Shown one piece after another: positions 1 through 9,339 of a stretch of 64,000 nt of DNA; positions within the stretch are counted from its first letter, which is position 1; every line of letters begins with the position of its first letter. This stretch comes from Actinomycetota bacterium (GTDB lineage Bacteria; Actinomycetota; Actinomycetes; Actinomycetales; Dermatophilaceae). Position numbers and translations under genes: made by a program. The stretch covers positions 62,001 through 126,000 of the forward strand of contig JAIUNK010000002.1 of NCBI GenBank assembly GCA_020161845.1, read 5' to 3'. Under the pieces are notes generated by a model that had not been told where the DNA came from, did no database searches, and worked only from the letters and a program-made list of their open reading frames with translations.

Positions 1-465
1 GTAGGGGCGGAGTCGGTCGATGACCAGCCGGTCCGCCACCCCGGCCTCCGCGACGGCGGAGGCGAGGTCCTCGCGGTAGGCGCGGCACCCCGAGTAGGAC
101 GGATAGGCGCTGGTGGGGACGACGACGACGCGGCGATGACCCTGCTCGGCCATCTCCGCCAGGGTCTGCGCCGTGAACGGCTGCGCGAAACGACTCCCCC
201 AGGCGACCGGTCGGAACACCTCCCGGCGGGTCAGTTCATCGGTCAGCGCCCGACACACCGCCCTCGTCTCGTCGTTGATGGGGCTTGCACCGCCACGGTC
301 GTAATAATGCTCGGCGACCTCGGCCAGCCGGTTCGCCGGGATACCCCGACCTGCGGTGACGCGCTCGAGGAAGGGCATCACCTCATCGGGCGCCTCGGGG
401 CCACCGAAGCTGTGCACCAGCACCGCGTCGTACGGCGCCAGGGCATCGGTCGGGATGGTCGCCAT
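1..465 (-). CDS. hemH: Ferrochelatase, N-terminal 155 residues (cut by window start)
   Basis: Inserts iron into the porphyrin; in actinomycetes the substrate is usually coproporphyrin III, so the enzyme is also called CpfC. The reading frame starts at ATG 465 with GGAG just upstream and runs off the window at base 1. The N-terminal part has the family pattern: a strand ending in VLVHSFGGPE, then FLERVTAGRGIP, and HYYDRGGASPIN, followed by VVVVPTSAYPSYSGCRAYRED. The C-terminal half with the catalytic His/Glu is outside the window. It is divergent from sepH across 247 bases. Confidence 0.93.
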   Translation of the reverse strand, partial: MATIPTDALAPYDAVLVHSFGGPEAPDEVMPFLERVTAGRGIPANRLAEVAEHYYDRGGASPINDETRAVCRALTDELTRREVFRPVAWGSRFAQPFTAQTLAEMAEQGHRRVVVVPTSAYPSYSGCRAYREDLASAVAEAGVADRLVIDRLRPY

Positions 466-712
466 CGCGCTCCTTCGTCATCGAGCGTCCGCGCAGCCGG
501 TGGACAGCGGATCGGCGCTGCGCCCACGCTACCGGTCCGGTCATCATCGCCGCCGGTGAGCCGCCCCGGCAGCCGACCCGACGAACGACGTACCCTGTCC
601 TCTTGACGAATCGGCGCCCGGGGGACGGACGCCCGCCCGGCGCGCCCGGTACCACGGGGCGACCCGGCGTGGCAGAGTCGGGGGCGCACCACACCCTTGC
701 GGAGAGGCCACC

Positions 713-2803
713 ATGCAGGACCTGCACCTCATCGGAGTCCACGAGGACGGCGAGCATCTCCTCCTCGGCGACGGCTCCGGCGGCGAGTTCCGGTTGCGGC
801 TGGACGATGCCGTGCGGCGGGCGGCCCGGCGCGAGGCACGGGCGACCAGCGACCTGCCCGGCCACGGTGCGGCCGCCCTCGGGCCCCGCGAGGTGCAGGC
901 GATGATCCGGGGCGGGGCCTCGGCCGAAGAGGCCGCCGAGCGGGCCGGCTGGACCATTGAGAAGGTGCATCGGTTCGACGGCCCGATTCTCGCCGAACGC
1001 GAACACATCGCCACGCTGGCGGTGCGGACGAGGCTGCGGGGCCGGTACGGCGAAGCGGGGGCGACTCTGGCCGAACGGGTGGCCCACCGGCTGTCCTCGC
1101 GGGGTGCTTCACCGGAGTCGCTGAGCTGGGATTCCTGGCGCGCCGAAGACGGCGACTGGACGGTGGTCGCGCGCTTTTCGGCCGGCGGCCGCGCCCGCGA
1201 GGCGACCTGGCGGTTCGTCCGCCGCGGCGGCACCCTCGCCCCCCTGGACGAGGAGGCCGGCTGGCTGTCCGCCGAGGACGAGCCCGAGTCCCCGATTCCG
1301 CGGCGCCCCGGCAAGCCCCCCGGTGGTGCGCCGGAGACCGAGCGTCCCGCCCTGTCGACGGCCCGCTCCGACGGTGCACCGGGCGATTCCCCAGCCGACC
1401 CGTCGGCTTCTCAGGCCGGTCAGGCCGGTCGTGCCGGGCAGCCAGCGCAGCCAAGTGATGACGCCCGGCACGACCGGTCCGAGCCGGCGGGCCGCCAGGA
1501 CCACCGGTCCGTCCCGCTGGAGCATGCCGCCGCGAGCGCCCCTCGCGGGGCCGCAGCACCGCGAGCGACGACGCCACGCGCCCACGCTCCTCGGGCGCAG
1601 GAGGCTCCGGTCGCCGCTGCGGACTCGGCGCCCGCGGAGGCCGCAACCGAGAGCGCCCACTTCGAGGTGCCAACCCGCGATGACGCCTTCGACCTGATGG
1701 ACTCCGTGCGCCAGCGCTCTAGCGCGGCCCGCCGTCGTGGCGGGGCCGCTCGGCGGCACCGGGTGGACCCGACGCCGGGGACCAGCACGCAGGGTGCGGG
1801 AATCTCGCCCTCGGCGCTGCCCTCCACGGCGGGGATCAGCGGCGATGCGGCGCTTCCCCTGGCCGATCTCGGGTACGACCCGGCCACCATGGCACCGCCG
1901 CCGGGCGCTCACAGCGACCCCGACGCCGAGGGTGCCGACGGCCGACCCGAACCTGCGGCGGCCGAGGCCGCGCGTCGGGCCCGTCCGCCCCGGCCGCGGC
2001 GCGCCACCCGAGTCGGCCCGCCCGGTGCACGGGGCGGCGCCGACACCGAGCCGCCCCGGACGAAGCGGCGCCGGCCCGCGGCCTTCCCCGGGGCTCTGGA
2101 TCCGGACCCGGTCGAGGACGCGCCGGTCGAGAACACGCCGGTCGAGGACGCGCCGGTCGAGGACGCGCCGGTCGAGGCGACGGGGTCCGCCGCGCTCGCC
2201 GAGGAGGAGTGGATCGAGACCGCCGTCGCCGAGGGGCCGACGACGCCGGATGCCGCCCAGGGCGAGACTGAGTCTGAAGTGGAGCCTGCGGACCCCAGCG
2301 AGCCGGAATATGCCGAGGCCGCGACTGAGCCGCCGGTCGCCGTAGTGGCGGACGAACCCCAGCTGCCCTGGGACGAAGACTCGGTCGTCCCCGTGGAGGA
2401 CCCGAGTTCTGGGGCGCTGTCCGCAGGCTCCGACTCCCCCGCGCCGACCGCCGGACTCTCCCCGACCGCCGGACTCCCCCCGGAGGCGGCGACCTCGCCC
2501 GAGCCCGTGGTCGCGCCGGCCGCCGACGTGTCGCCCGCTGCCGAGGCAGCACCGTCGCCCAAGGCAGCACCGTCGCCCAAGGCAGCACCGTCGCCCAAGG
2601 CAGCACCGTCGCCGAAGGCAGCACGGGACGTGGAGCCGGCTCCGGGCACGCAGGAGGTGCCGGAGGCCTTCGCCGCCAAGCCGGCCCGGCAAACGGCGGC
2701 CCAGAAGGCGACCGACCCCGCTGCCCGCCGCGCGGGCCGACCCAAGGGCCGAGCCAGCGTCCCGAGTTGGGACGACATCATGTTCGGCGGCCGCCGGGAG
2801 TGA
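713..2803 (+). CDS. sepH: Septation protein SepH
   Basis: Actinobacterial division protein of the DUF3071 family, known to stimulate FtsZ assembly. The conserved N-terminal domain (about residues 1-190) starts MQDLHLIGVHEDGEHLLL and contains the helix-turn-helix-like stretch around EVQAMIRGGASAEEAAERAGW. The rest is a long disordered Ala/Pro/Glu linker, ending in the conserved C-terminal motif SVPSWDDIMFG. At 696 residues it is longer than many homologues because of two in-frame tandem repeats (2111-2170 and 2545-2616). ATG 713 follows GGAGAGG. It converges on the phosphodiesterase gene, with 14 bases between the stops. Confidence 0.93.
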   Translation: MQDLHLIGVHEDGEHLLLGDGSGGEFRLRLDDAVRRAARREARATSDLPGHGAAALGPREVQAMIRGGASAEEAAERAGWTIEKVHRFDGPILAEREHIATLAVRTRLRGRYGEAGATLAERVAHRLSSRGASPESLSWDSWRAEDGDWTVVARFSAGGRAREATWRFVRRGGTLAPLDEEAGWLSAEDEPESPIPRRPGKPPGGAPETERPALSTARSDGAPGDSPADPSASQAGQAGRAGQPAQPSDDARHDRSEPAGRQDHRSVPLEHAAASAPRGAAAPRATTPRAHAPRAQEAPVAAADSAPAEAATESAHFEVPTRDDAFDLMDSVRQRSSAARRRGGAARRHRVDPTPGTSTQGAGISPSALPSTAGISGDAALPLADLGYDPATMAPPPGAHSDPDAEGADGRPEPAAAEAARRARPPRPRRATRVGPPGARGGADTEPPRTKRRRPAAFPGALDPDPVEDAPVENTPVEDAPVEDAPVEATGSAALAEEEWIETAVAEGPTTPDAAQGETESEVEPADPSEPEYAEAATEPPVAVVADEPQLPWDEDSVVPVEDPSSGALSAGSDSPAPTAGLSPTAGLPPEAATSPEPVVAPAADVSPAAEAAPSPKAAPSPKAAPSPKAAPSPKAARDVEPAPGTQEVPEAFAAKPARQTAAQKATDPAARRAGRPKGRASVPSWDDIMFGGRRE
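2111..2170 (+). repeat. 15-bp tandem repeat inside sepH (4 units)
   Basis: Four consecutive copies of gtcgaggacgcgccg; the second copy has two changes. They encode VEDAP-type pentapeptides in the SepH linker from residue 467 onward. The period is a multiple of 3, so the copy number can change without breaking the frame. Confidence 0.95.
2545..2616 (+). repeat. 18-bp tandem repeat inside sepH (4 units)
   Basis: Four copies of ggcagcaccgtcgcccaa, the last with one change, encoding AAPSPK hexapeptides at about residues 611-635 of SepH. It is a likely length-variable site in the disordered linker. Confidence 0.95.
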
Positions 2804-2817
2804 TCCCGGTGGGCCGC

Positions 2818-3966
2818 TCAGGCCGGATCGACCCGCAACAGCGGGACGGCCACCTCCTGTGACGTGACGGAGCCGTGCAGGCCGAGCAGCGAGAGCAACG
2901 TCGTACCGTGCCGCCGGGGATCGACGACCGCGACCCGGCCGACGCAGGCGACCACGACGTCGCCGATCCGCGCCGCGACGCGATCCGCCACCGGCCCGAA
3001 CCAGCCCTCGTCCATGACCTGCTCACGGGTGCGGACGTGCGCCCTGGGCGCCAGCCGGGCCTGCCACGCCGCGAGGACGTCAGCCGTGGCCCCGGGCTCG
3101 ACATAGAGCATGGGGGCGCGCGGCTCGCCACCGAGGTGGCGCACCCCGCGATCGAGGTCAGGTTCGGTGGAGAGGTCGATGCGGTCCTCGAACGGGATGT
3201 CGATCATGCCGTGATCGGCCGTGACATAGAGGGCCACCCCGGGCGGCAGCGACCTGGCCAGCACCCGGATGGCGGCATCGGCCTCCTCCACGGCCGCCCC
3301 CCAGGCCAGGGACTCGCAGCCGTGTTCATGGCCGGCCCGGTCGACCTCGCCCCAATAGAGATAGACCAGCTGCCGCGGCTCCCGCGCCAACGCGGCCAGG
3401 ACGGCCGGCACGCGATCCGAGGGCGCATCCGCGGCGCGGAAGGCGGCGCCACGCAGGGCCGCGCGGGTCAACCCGGAGGCGTCGAAATAGCCCGGCCCGA
3501 CCATGGTGCTGGGCACCCCCAGGGCCGCGAGCGACTCGAAGACCGTCGCCGCAGGTTGCCAGGCCTGCGGGTCCGGCCCATGCCGCCAATTCAGCTCGTT
3601 GAAGATCCGGTCGGCCTCGGGCAGCAGGACGTCGTAGCCGATCAGCCCGTGCGATCCCGGTGGCAGCCCGGTCCCGAACGTCCCCATGCTCGTCGCGGTC
3701 GTCGAGGGGAAACCCGCATCGAGGCGGTGCGCCCCACTCAGCAGGGTGCGCAGGTAGGGTGCGTGCCCCCCGCGACGATGCAGCAGCTCATAGCCCAAGC
3801 CGTCGACCAGCACGACCACGGCGCCGCGGGCCGGCGGCAACTCCAGGAGTTCCTCGGCCGCACCCCGTGGGACGCCGAGGGAGGCGGCCACCGCGGGCAG
3901 GACGCCCGCGAGACCGCCGGATCCGTACGACGGGCGCGGCGCCGACCCCAGCTCCTGGTCCGTCAT
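2818..3966 (-). CDS. AlkP-superfamily phosphodiesterase / nucleotide pyrophosphatase-like protein
   Basis: A 382-residue enzyme of the type I phosphodiesterase/nucleotide pyrophosphatase family in the alkaline phosphatase fold. Metal and nucleophile motifs are visible: VVLVDGLGYELL (Asp), FPSTTATSMGTFGTG (nucleophile Thr region) and TADHGMIDIP (Asp-His). The substrate is not predictable. No signal peptide is seen. I chose ATG 3966 (MTDQELG); the open frame extends to 4095 but would then overlap the DUF5998 gene heavily. It lies 7 bases downstream of the DUF5998 gene and is probably cotranscribed with it. Confidence 0.85.
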   Translation of the reverse strand: MTDQELGSAPRPSYGSGGLAGVLPAVAASLGVPRGAAEELLELPPARGAVVVLVDGLGYELLHRRGGHAPYLRTLLSGAHRLDAGFPSTTATSMGTFGTGLPPGSHGLIGYDVLLPEADRIFNELNWRHGPDPQAWQPAATVFESLAALGVPSTMVGPGYFDASGLTRAALRGAAFRAADAPSDRVPAVLAALAREPRQLVYLYWGEVDRAGHEHGCESLAWGAAVEEADAAIRVLARSLPPGVALYVTADHGMIDIPFEDRIDLSTEPDLDRGVRHLGGEPRAPMLYVEPGATADVLAAWQARLAPRAHVRTREQVMDEGWFGPVADRVAARIGDVVVACVGRVAVVDPRRHGTTLLSLLGLHGSVTSQEVAVPLLRVDPA

Positions 3967-3973
3967 CGGGCGA

Positions 3974-4585
3974 TCAGCGGGCGGTGGCGGCCTGGAGCGC
4001 GTGCGCGAACACCATGGCCTCGCGGAGCTTGCCCTCCCCGTCGGCCACCGAACTGATGCGCAGACTGATGTCGTCGGCGGTGAGCGTGCCCTCATAGCCG
4101 TGATCGGCGTCGCAGTTGGGGTCCCCGCAGGTGGCGGGCAGCAGGTCCACCCGGCTGACCGAGCCCCAGCCGATCGTCACGGTCACCTCGTGCCCCAGGG
4201 CACCCCGGCGGTAGTGCCCGGGATCGGCCACGACGTGGGTGAGCATGACGCCCCGGACTCCGGACAGCGGCACGGACTCGGTGGTGGCGGTGACGGTGGT
4301 GACGGGCCCGTCCTCCTCGCCGTGGTCGTCGGCGTGCGCGACGACGAGCCGCGAAGGGGTCAGGACGAGAACGGTGACGTGCCGGCGGACCGTGTCGTGG
4401 TCGAAGGTCGTCTCCTGGTGGACCAGGTGGCCGATCACCCGGTCCCCCGCGATCGCCGTGGCCACGACGTCGCAGACGAAAGCCGGGTAGTAGCCGGCAT
4501 CCTCGATCCCGCGGTGGAGATCGGCGGGCAGAGACATCTCACCGGCGGGGCGACCTGCGTGATTCATAGAGCCATCTTGACGCAT
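3974..4585 (-). CDS. DUF5998 family protein
   Basis: Conserved actinobacterial protein of unknown function. The recognisable core runs from LPADLHRGIEDAGYYPAFVCDVV to the C-terminal EAMVFAHALQAA, including the cysteine pair in TCGDPNCDADHGYEG. ATG 4585 overlaps the stop of the upstream GNAT/ACS gene by one base (TGATG), which suggests translational coupling. A second in-frame ATG at 4567 (MNHAGR) is also possible. The order GNAT/ACS, DUF5998, phosphodiesterase, then SepH on the other strand looks like a conserved actinobacterial neighbourhood. Confidence 0.85.
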   Translation of the reverse strand: MRQDGSMNHAGRPAGEMSLPADLHRGIEDAGYYPAFVCDVVATAIAGDRVIGHLVHQETTFDHDTVRRHVTVLVLTPSRLVVAHADDHGEEDGPVTTVTATTESVPLSGVRGVMLTHVVADPGHYRRGALGHEVTVTIGWGSVSRVDLLPATCGDPNCDADHGYEGTLTADDISLRISSVADGEGKLREAMVFAHALQAATAR

Positions 4586-7362
4586 CAGGTCATGGCCCGG
4601 CGCCCGGCGTCCTTGCGCTGCGGTGCGGGAGCGACCACGACCCGCGCGCCGAGCACGTCGGCGCCACCGGACCAGGCATTGATGGGGATCAGCTCCAGGG
4701 AGTCCAGATCGGGGGTGTCGTCCGCGAGCGCGGCGACACGCAACACCAGGTCCTGCAGCGCTTCGAGGTCCGCCGGTGCCTGACCCCGATAACCCTGCAG
4801 AAGTGGCGCGGCGCGCAGCGACAGGATCAGGTCGCGGGCGTCGACATCGCTCAACGGTGGGATCCGGTGCGTGATGTCGCCGAGCACGTCCGAGGGAGGA
4901 CCGGTGACTCCGAAGCTGACCACCGGCCCGAACAGCGGGTCCTCGTGGGAGCGCAGCACGGTGGCCACCCCGGGGTTCGCCATGCGCTGGACCACCAGCT
5001 GCGGATCGCGCCAGGAGGACAGCCGCGCGGACATGCTCTCGTGGGCGTCGCGCACGCCCGCGGCCGAGTTGATGTCCGTCCGGACGCCCACGAAGCCGGG
5101 CAGATCGCGCACGCCCTCGGCGACGGAGCGGACGACCACCGGATAGCCGAGCTGTTCGGCCGCGGCGACAGCGGCGTCTGCGTCGGCCACCGGAATCGTC
5201 GGCCAGAGCTCGATGCCGTAGGCGCTGAGCAGCTCGATCGTTTCCGCCTGGGTCAGTTCGCGGCCCTCGGGGCTGTCCGCGAGCACCGCGTCGATCAGCG
5301 CGTGCGCGGCAGTGCGGTCGAGCCCTGGCGGGCGCACCATCTCGCCGTGGTCCGCCTCGCGCCACAGCGCGTAGCGGGTCACGGCGGCCAGCGCGGCAAC
5401 CCCGTTGAGCGGCGTCTTGTAGAGGGGGATGATCCGGCGGAGATGCTCGCCCGGCTCCCGGCCGGGCTCACCGGCCCGGCGTAGCGCGATCGAGACGTCG
5501 CGCATCCCCACGAACGAGGCCACGGCCGGCTTGTCCTTGCGCCAGGCAGCGTGCGCCAGGGTGGTCGCGATCATCTCGTCGGAGGACCGCATGGGCGGGT
5601 TGAACGCCACGATGACGCTGTCGACGTCCGCCGAGTCGAAGGCCTCCTCGACGGCTCGCTGCACCGACCGCACGTCGCTGAGCAGCGGAACGAACCACGG
5701 CTCGTGCTCGACCCTCAGGCCGTGTCCCAGGGCGGCCTCGACGACCAGCTTGTTCAGTCCCTCGGAGTTGCCGACGATGCCCACCCGGTCGCCTCGGGGC
5801 AGCGGCTGGTGCGCCGCGAGTTCGGCGATGTCCATGAGGGAGTGCACGCTGTCGGCACGGATCACCCCGGCCTGCTCCAGGAGGGCGTCGAAGGCGGCCG
5901 GGGCTACCTTGGCCGCGCGCACGGTGTGCCCCGGAGCGACCGACCGCAGGGACACCGAGTGGACGCCGATGACCGGCTTGACCAGCGAGAGTTGTCGGGC
6001 GATGCGGCTGAACTTGCGGGGATTGCCCATCGACTCCAGGAAGAGGCCGACCACCTCGGTGGTGTCGTCGTCGATCCAGTACTGCAGCATGTCGTTGCAG
6101 GAGATGTCGACGCGGTTGCCCGCGGAAATGAACGTGGACAGTCCCAGCTTCCGCCGTGACGCCGAGGCGGTCATCTCCATCCCCAGCGCCCCGGACTGGG
6201 AGAACAGGCCGAGATTGCCCACGGAGGGATGGACCCGGCCGATGGTGGCGTTGAGCAGGACATCGGGGTGGTTGTTGACGAAGCCGAAGGACAGCGGGCC
6301 GATGACCCGCATCCCCGCGGACCGCGCGAAGGCGCGCAGTTCGGCCTGACGTTGCTCGCCGACGGGGCCCGATTCGGCGAAGCCCGAGGAGATCACGCAG
6401 ACGGCCTTGACACCGCTGGAGGCACAGTCCCGCACGACGTCGAGGACGGCGTCGCCACGCACCGCGATGATCGCGAGGTCCACCTGGTCTTCGATGTCGC
6501 TGACCTTCGGCGCGGCGGCCAGGCCGCGGACCTGGTGAACCTCCGTGTTGACGATGTGCACTCGGCCGGTGAAGCCGCCGTCGAGCAGGTTGTCCAGCAC
6601 GAGGGACCCCATCGCATCGGGTCGGCGGCTGACCCCGACGATCGCGACGACCTCCGGTCGCAACACGTCCGCCATGCTCTCGGCCTCGGCGCGGTGCTCT
6701 CGGGCCAGGCTGACGGCCGCCGACCGGGCGGTCTGCTCGATGGTGAACTCGACGGCGATCACGCCGTCGTCGAAGTGATGGCTCACCTCGTAACCGGCGT
6801 CGGTGAAGACCTTCATCATCCTGCGGTTCTGCGGCAACACGTCGGCGACGAACCTGGTCACCCCGTGTTCCTGGGCGACCGCGGCGAGGTGCTCCAGGAG
6901 CACCGAGCCGACTCCCTTGCCCTGAAAGGCGTCCGAGATGTTGAAGGCGACCTCGGCGGTCCGGCCGTCCTGGAGGCGGTCGTAGCGACCGATCCCGATG
7001 ACCTTTCCCCGCACGGTCACGACCAGTGCCGCGCGCGAGTCGTAGTCGACATGGGTGAAGCGGTGCAGGTCCCGGTCCGAGAGTTCCTTGATCGGGGCGA
7101 AGAACCGCAGGTAGATGGACTCCTCCGATTGCGCCTGGTGGAAGCTCTGCAACTGGCGGGCGTCGGCCGGCACGATCGGACGGATGTGGGCCAGCGAACC
7201 GTCGCGCAGGACGACATCGGCCTCCCACCGGCTCGGGTAGTTCACGGGGATGCCGCTCGACTCGTCGTCCGTCGCCCGGGTCCCCTGAGGCGCACCGGTG
7301 CGGACCGTCGGTACGTCCGCGTCGGCCTCGGCCAGCGTCACGGCCCCTTCGGAGTCCGTCAT
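4585..7362 (-). CDS. Bifunctional GNAT acetyltransferase / acyl-CoA synthetase (ADP-forming)-like fusion
   Basis: A 925-residue fusion. An N-terminal GNAT domain (about 40-215) has the acetyl-CoA-binding stretch NISDAFQGKGVGSVLLEHL. It is followed by a CoA-binding domain (about 230-325, VAIVGVSRRPDAMGSLVLDN), a succinyl-CoA-ligase-like middle, and a C-terminal ATP-grasp part (about 690-920). Related proteins act as protein lysine acetyltransferases (Pat) in which the synthetase-like half senses nucleotides or acyl-CoA; whether this one makes acyl-CoA is unknown. ATG 7362 is preferred because GAGG lies 9 bases upstream; in-frame ATG 7371 and GTG 7377 are alternatives. A TTGACC box lies at 7394-7399. 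Confidence 0.88.
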   Translation of the reverse strand: MTDSEGAVTLAEADADVPTVRTGAPQGTRATDDESSGIPVNYPSRWEADVVLRDGSLAHIRPIVPADARQLQSFHQAQSEESIYLRFFAPIKELSDRDLHRFTHVDYDSRAALVVTVRGKVIGIGRYDRLQDGRTAEVAFNISDAFQGKGVGSVLLEHLAAVAQEHGVTRFVADVLPQNRRMMKVFTDAGYEVSHHFDDGVIAVEFTIEQTARSAAVSLAREHRAEAESMADVLRPEVVAIVGVSRRPDAMGSLVLDNLLDGGFTGRVHIVNTEVHQVRGLAAAPKVSDIEDQVDLAIIAVRGDAVLDVVRDCASSGVKAVCVISSGFAESGPVGEQRQAELRAFARSAGMRVIGPLSFGFVNNHPDVLLNATIGRVHPSVGNLGLFSQSGALGMEMTASASRRKLGLSTFISAGNRVDISCNDMLQYWIDDDTTEVVGLFLESMGNPRKFSRIARQLSLVKPVIGVHSVSLRSVAPGHTVRAAKVAPAAFDALLEQAGVIRADSVHSLMDIAELAAHQPLPRGDRVGIVGNSEGLNKLVVEAALGHGLRVEHEPWFVPLLSDVRSVQRAVEEAFDSADVDSVIVAFNPPMRSSDEMIATTLAHAAWRKDKPAVASFVGMRDVSIALRRAGEPGREPGEHLRRIIPLYKTPLNGVAALAAVTRYALWREADHGEMVRPPGLDRTAAHALIDAVLADSPEGRELTQAETIELLSAYGIELWPTIPVADADAAVAAAEQLGYPVVVRSVAEGVRDLPGFVGVRTDINSAAGVRDAHESMSARLSSWRDPQLVVQRMANPGVATVLRSHEDPLFGPVVSFGVTGPPSDVLGDITHRIPPLSDVDARDLILSLRAAPLLQGYRGQAPADLEALQDLVLRVAALADDTPDLDSLELIPINAWSGGADVLGARVVVAPAPQRKDAGRRAMT

Positions 7363-7557
7363 AGTCCACATCCTCACTGTGCCCGGCAGGCGTGGTCAAC
7401 GTCCTGACCCCGGGGTCGCGGTGACATCCGGCACACGTGGTCGCCGCCTGGATGCGCGTATTCCCCCAGCTCGCATGCCGGCCGTTCGTTCGACTCAGCC
7501 TATCTGGCCGACGGCGACCCGCCACCTCGGCACGCCCGAATCAAAGAAATTTGGGCC

Positions 7558-7587
7558 TTGTCTCTGTCCGTTGGTGTCCGATAGTGT
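7558..7587 (+). promoter_or_regulatory. Promoter of the fructose operon with TGTCCG direct repeat
   Basis: TTGTCT (7558-7563) and TAGTGT (7582-7587) are spaced by 18 bases, about 43 bases before the DeoR start. Inside the spacer TGTCCG occurs twice, at 7565-7570 and 7575-7580, one helical turn apart, a plausible operator for the DeoR protein encoded just downstream. The immediately upstream DNA is locally AT-rich (caaagaaatttg). Confidence 0.5.
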
Positions 7588-7630
7588 AACATTCGTTCAG
7601 CAGAACCAGAGCGGGAGAAGCGGAGCGAGG

Positions 7631-8392
7631 ATGCATCAGCACGAACGGCACAACCTGATCGTGAGCCGCGCTCGTGCCGCCACCCGCATCGAGGTCTCGG
7701 CCCTGGCCGAGGAGATGGACGTCACGCCGGAGACGGTTCGACGCGACCTGACGGTCCTGGAACGTCGAGGACTCGTCCGGCGGGTGCACGGCGGGGCGGT
7801 CGCCGTCGAGCGACTCGGGTTCGAGCCCACGCTCGACGTACGGTCCGGCCACCGCGCCGCCGACAAGCAGCGGATCGCGCAGGCCGCGCTCGCGTTCGTC
7901 CCGGAGGCCGGCACCATCCTGCTCGACGCGGGGACGACGACGATCGGGGTCGCCGAAGGGTTGCCCCGCGAGGGCGAGCTGAACGTCCTCACCAACAGTC
8001 TTCCCGTCGCGGCGGTGATCGCCCGGCGACCGGACCTTTCGCTCTTCGTCCTCGGCGGCCGGGTCCGCAGCCGCACCCAGGCCACGATCGGATCCTGGGG
8101 CCTGGGCCCCCTGCGCGATGTGCACATCGACGTCGCGTTCATCGGCACCAACGGGCTGTCGCTGACAGCCGGCCTCACCACGCCCGACCAGGCCGAGGCC
8201 GCGACCAAGCAGGCCATGATGGCGGCCGCCGCGCAGGTCGTGGTCCTGGCGGATTCCAGCAAGGTCGGCGCCGCGCACTTCGCCAAATTCGGCTCCCTGG
8301 CCGATATCGACGTGCTCATTACCGACTCGGGCATCGACCCCGAGGTCCTCGACGAGATCAGGGCCACCGGCCCGGAGGTGGTCCTGACATGA
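7631..8392 (+). CDS. DeoR-family transcriptional regulator of the fructose operon
   Basis: A 253-residue DeoR-type repressor. The N-terminal winged HTH covers about residues 1-57 (VSALAEEMDVTPETVRRDLTVLERRGLVRRVHGGAV), and the C-terminal sugar-phosphate-sensing domain has ILLDAGTTT, VLTNS, LGGRVR and FIGTNG. By position it should respond to a fructose phosphate and control fruK and the EIIA/EIIBC genes, as FruR-type proteins do. ATG 7631 is preceded by GGAG; the stop overlaps fruK by 4 bases (ATGA), so the two are translationally coupled. Confidence 0.9.
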   Translation: MHQHERHNLIVSRARAATRIEVSALAEEMDVTPETVRRDLTVLERRGLVRRVHGGAVAVERLGFEPTLDVRSGHRAADKQRIAQAALAFVPEAGTILLDAGTTTIGVAEGLPREGELNVLTNSLPVAAVIARRPDLSLFVLGGRVRSRTQATIGSWGLGPLRDVHIDVAFIGTNGLSLTAGLTTPDQAEAATKQAMMAAAAQVVVLADSSKVGAAHFAKFGSLADIDVLITDSGIDPEVLDEIRATGPEVVLT

Positions 8393-9339
8393 TCCTTACC
8401 CTCACCCCGAACCCCAGCGTGGACCGGACGATCACGGTCGCGGCGTTGACCCGAGGCGCCGTGCAGCGCGCCACCGACACCCGGATGGATCCCGGCGGCA
8501 AGGGCATCAACGTCTCGCGGGCGCTGGCGCTCAACGGCGCCGCCACGACGGCCATCCTGCCGATCGGCGGCGGCCACGGCCGGATGATGCTGGAACTGCT
8601 GGAGGCCGCCGGAACCCCCGTCTGCACCGTGCCCATCCGGGGCGCGATCCGGGCCAATGTCGCCCTCGTTGAGCCCGACGGCACCACGACGAAGATCAAC
8701 GAGCTCGGGCCCACCCTCGACCCGGACGAGGTCGAGGCCGTGCTGGCCAAGGTCACCGACATCTCGGACGCCCCGCTGTCCTGGGTCGTCGGGTGCGGGA
8801 GCCTGCCCCCCGGGATGCCCGAGGGGGTGTACGGCGACCTGGTGCGGCGCGTTCACGAGCGGGGCGGTCGGGTCGCGATCGACACCTCGGGGGCTCCGCT
8901 GACGCTGGCCATCCCCGCCGGTCCAGACCTCATCAAGCCCAACCGGGTCGAACTCGGCGAGCTGGTCGGCCGCGATCTCGACACGCTGGGGGCCGTCGTC
9001 GAGGCGGCCCGCGACCTGATCGCCGGCGGCATCGGCGAGGTCCTGGTCAGCCTCGGGCGGGACGGCGCCGTGCTCGTCACCCGCGACACCGTCACGCACG
9101 CCATCGCCTCGGTCGCCCAACCGCTGTCGACGGTGGGTGCCGGCGACTGCACGCTGGCCGGATACCTGCTGGCCAGCCGGCGTGGAGACAGCCCGGCGCA
9201 GGCGCTGGCCACCGCCGTGGCGTTCGGCGCCGCGGCCGTCGGCCTGCCCGGTAGCGAGGTGCCCAACCCGGCCCAGGTGGCGCAGATCAACCCGGTTGTC
9301 GACCCCGACCCCGACCCCGCCATGGTGCTCACCGACTAA
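8389..9339 (+). CDS. fruK: 1-phosphofructokinase
   Basis: A 316-residue PfkB-family kinase that converts fructose 1-phosphate to fructose 1,6-bisphosphate. The N-terminus MILTLTPNPSVDRTI, the substrate motif DPGGKGINVSRAL and the C-terminal anion-hole/catalytic motif TVGAGDC (base Asp253) are intact. The hexose-1-phosphate LacC/FruK subfamily assignment is supported by the PTS genes that follow. The start overlaps the DeoR gene (ATGA). The next PTS gene begins 113 bases later. Confidence 0.95.
   Translation: MILTLTPNPSVDRTITVAALTRGAVQRATDTRMDPGGKGINVSRALALNGAATTAILPIGGGHGRMMLELLEAAGTPVCTVPIRGAIRANVALVEPDGTTTKINELGPTLDPDEVEAVLAKVTDISDAPLSWVVGCGSLPPGMPEGVYGDLVRRVHERGGRVAIDTSGAPLTLAIPAGPDLIKPNRVELGELVGRDLDTLGAVVEAARDLIAGGIGEVLVSLGRDGAVLVTRDTVTHAIASVAQPLSTVGAGDCTLAGYLLASRRGDSPAQALATAVAFGAAAVGLPGSEVPNPAQVAQINPVVDPDPDPAMVLTD

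Noticed and set aside
603-631. TTGACG at 603-608 as sepH promoter
   Set aside because: The expected -10 position is entirely G/C-rich with no TA-containing hexamer.
1109-2692. 527-residue open frame antisense to sepH, and many other long antisense frames
   Set aside because: In DNA this GC-rich, stop codons are rare in shadow frames. These translations are Arg/Gly/Pro-rich, have no family similarity, and oppose a recognised gene.
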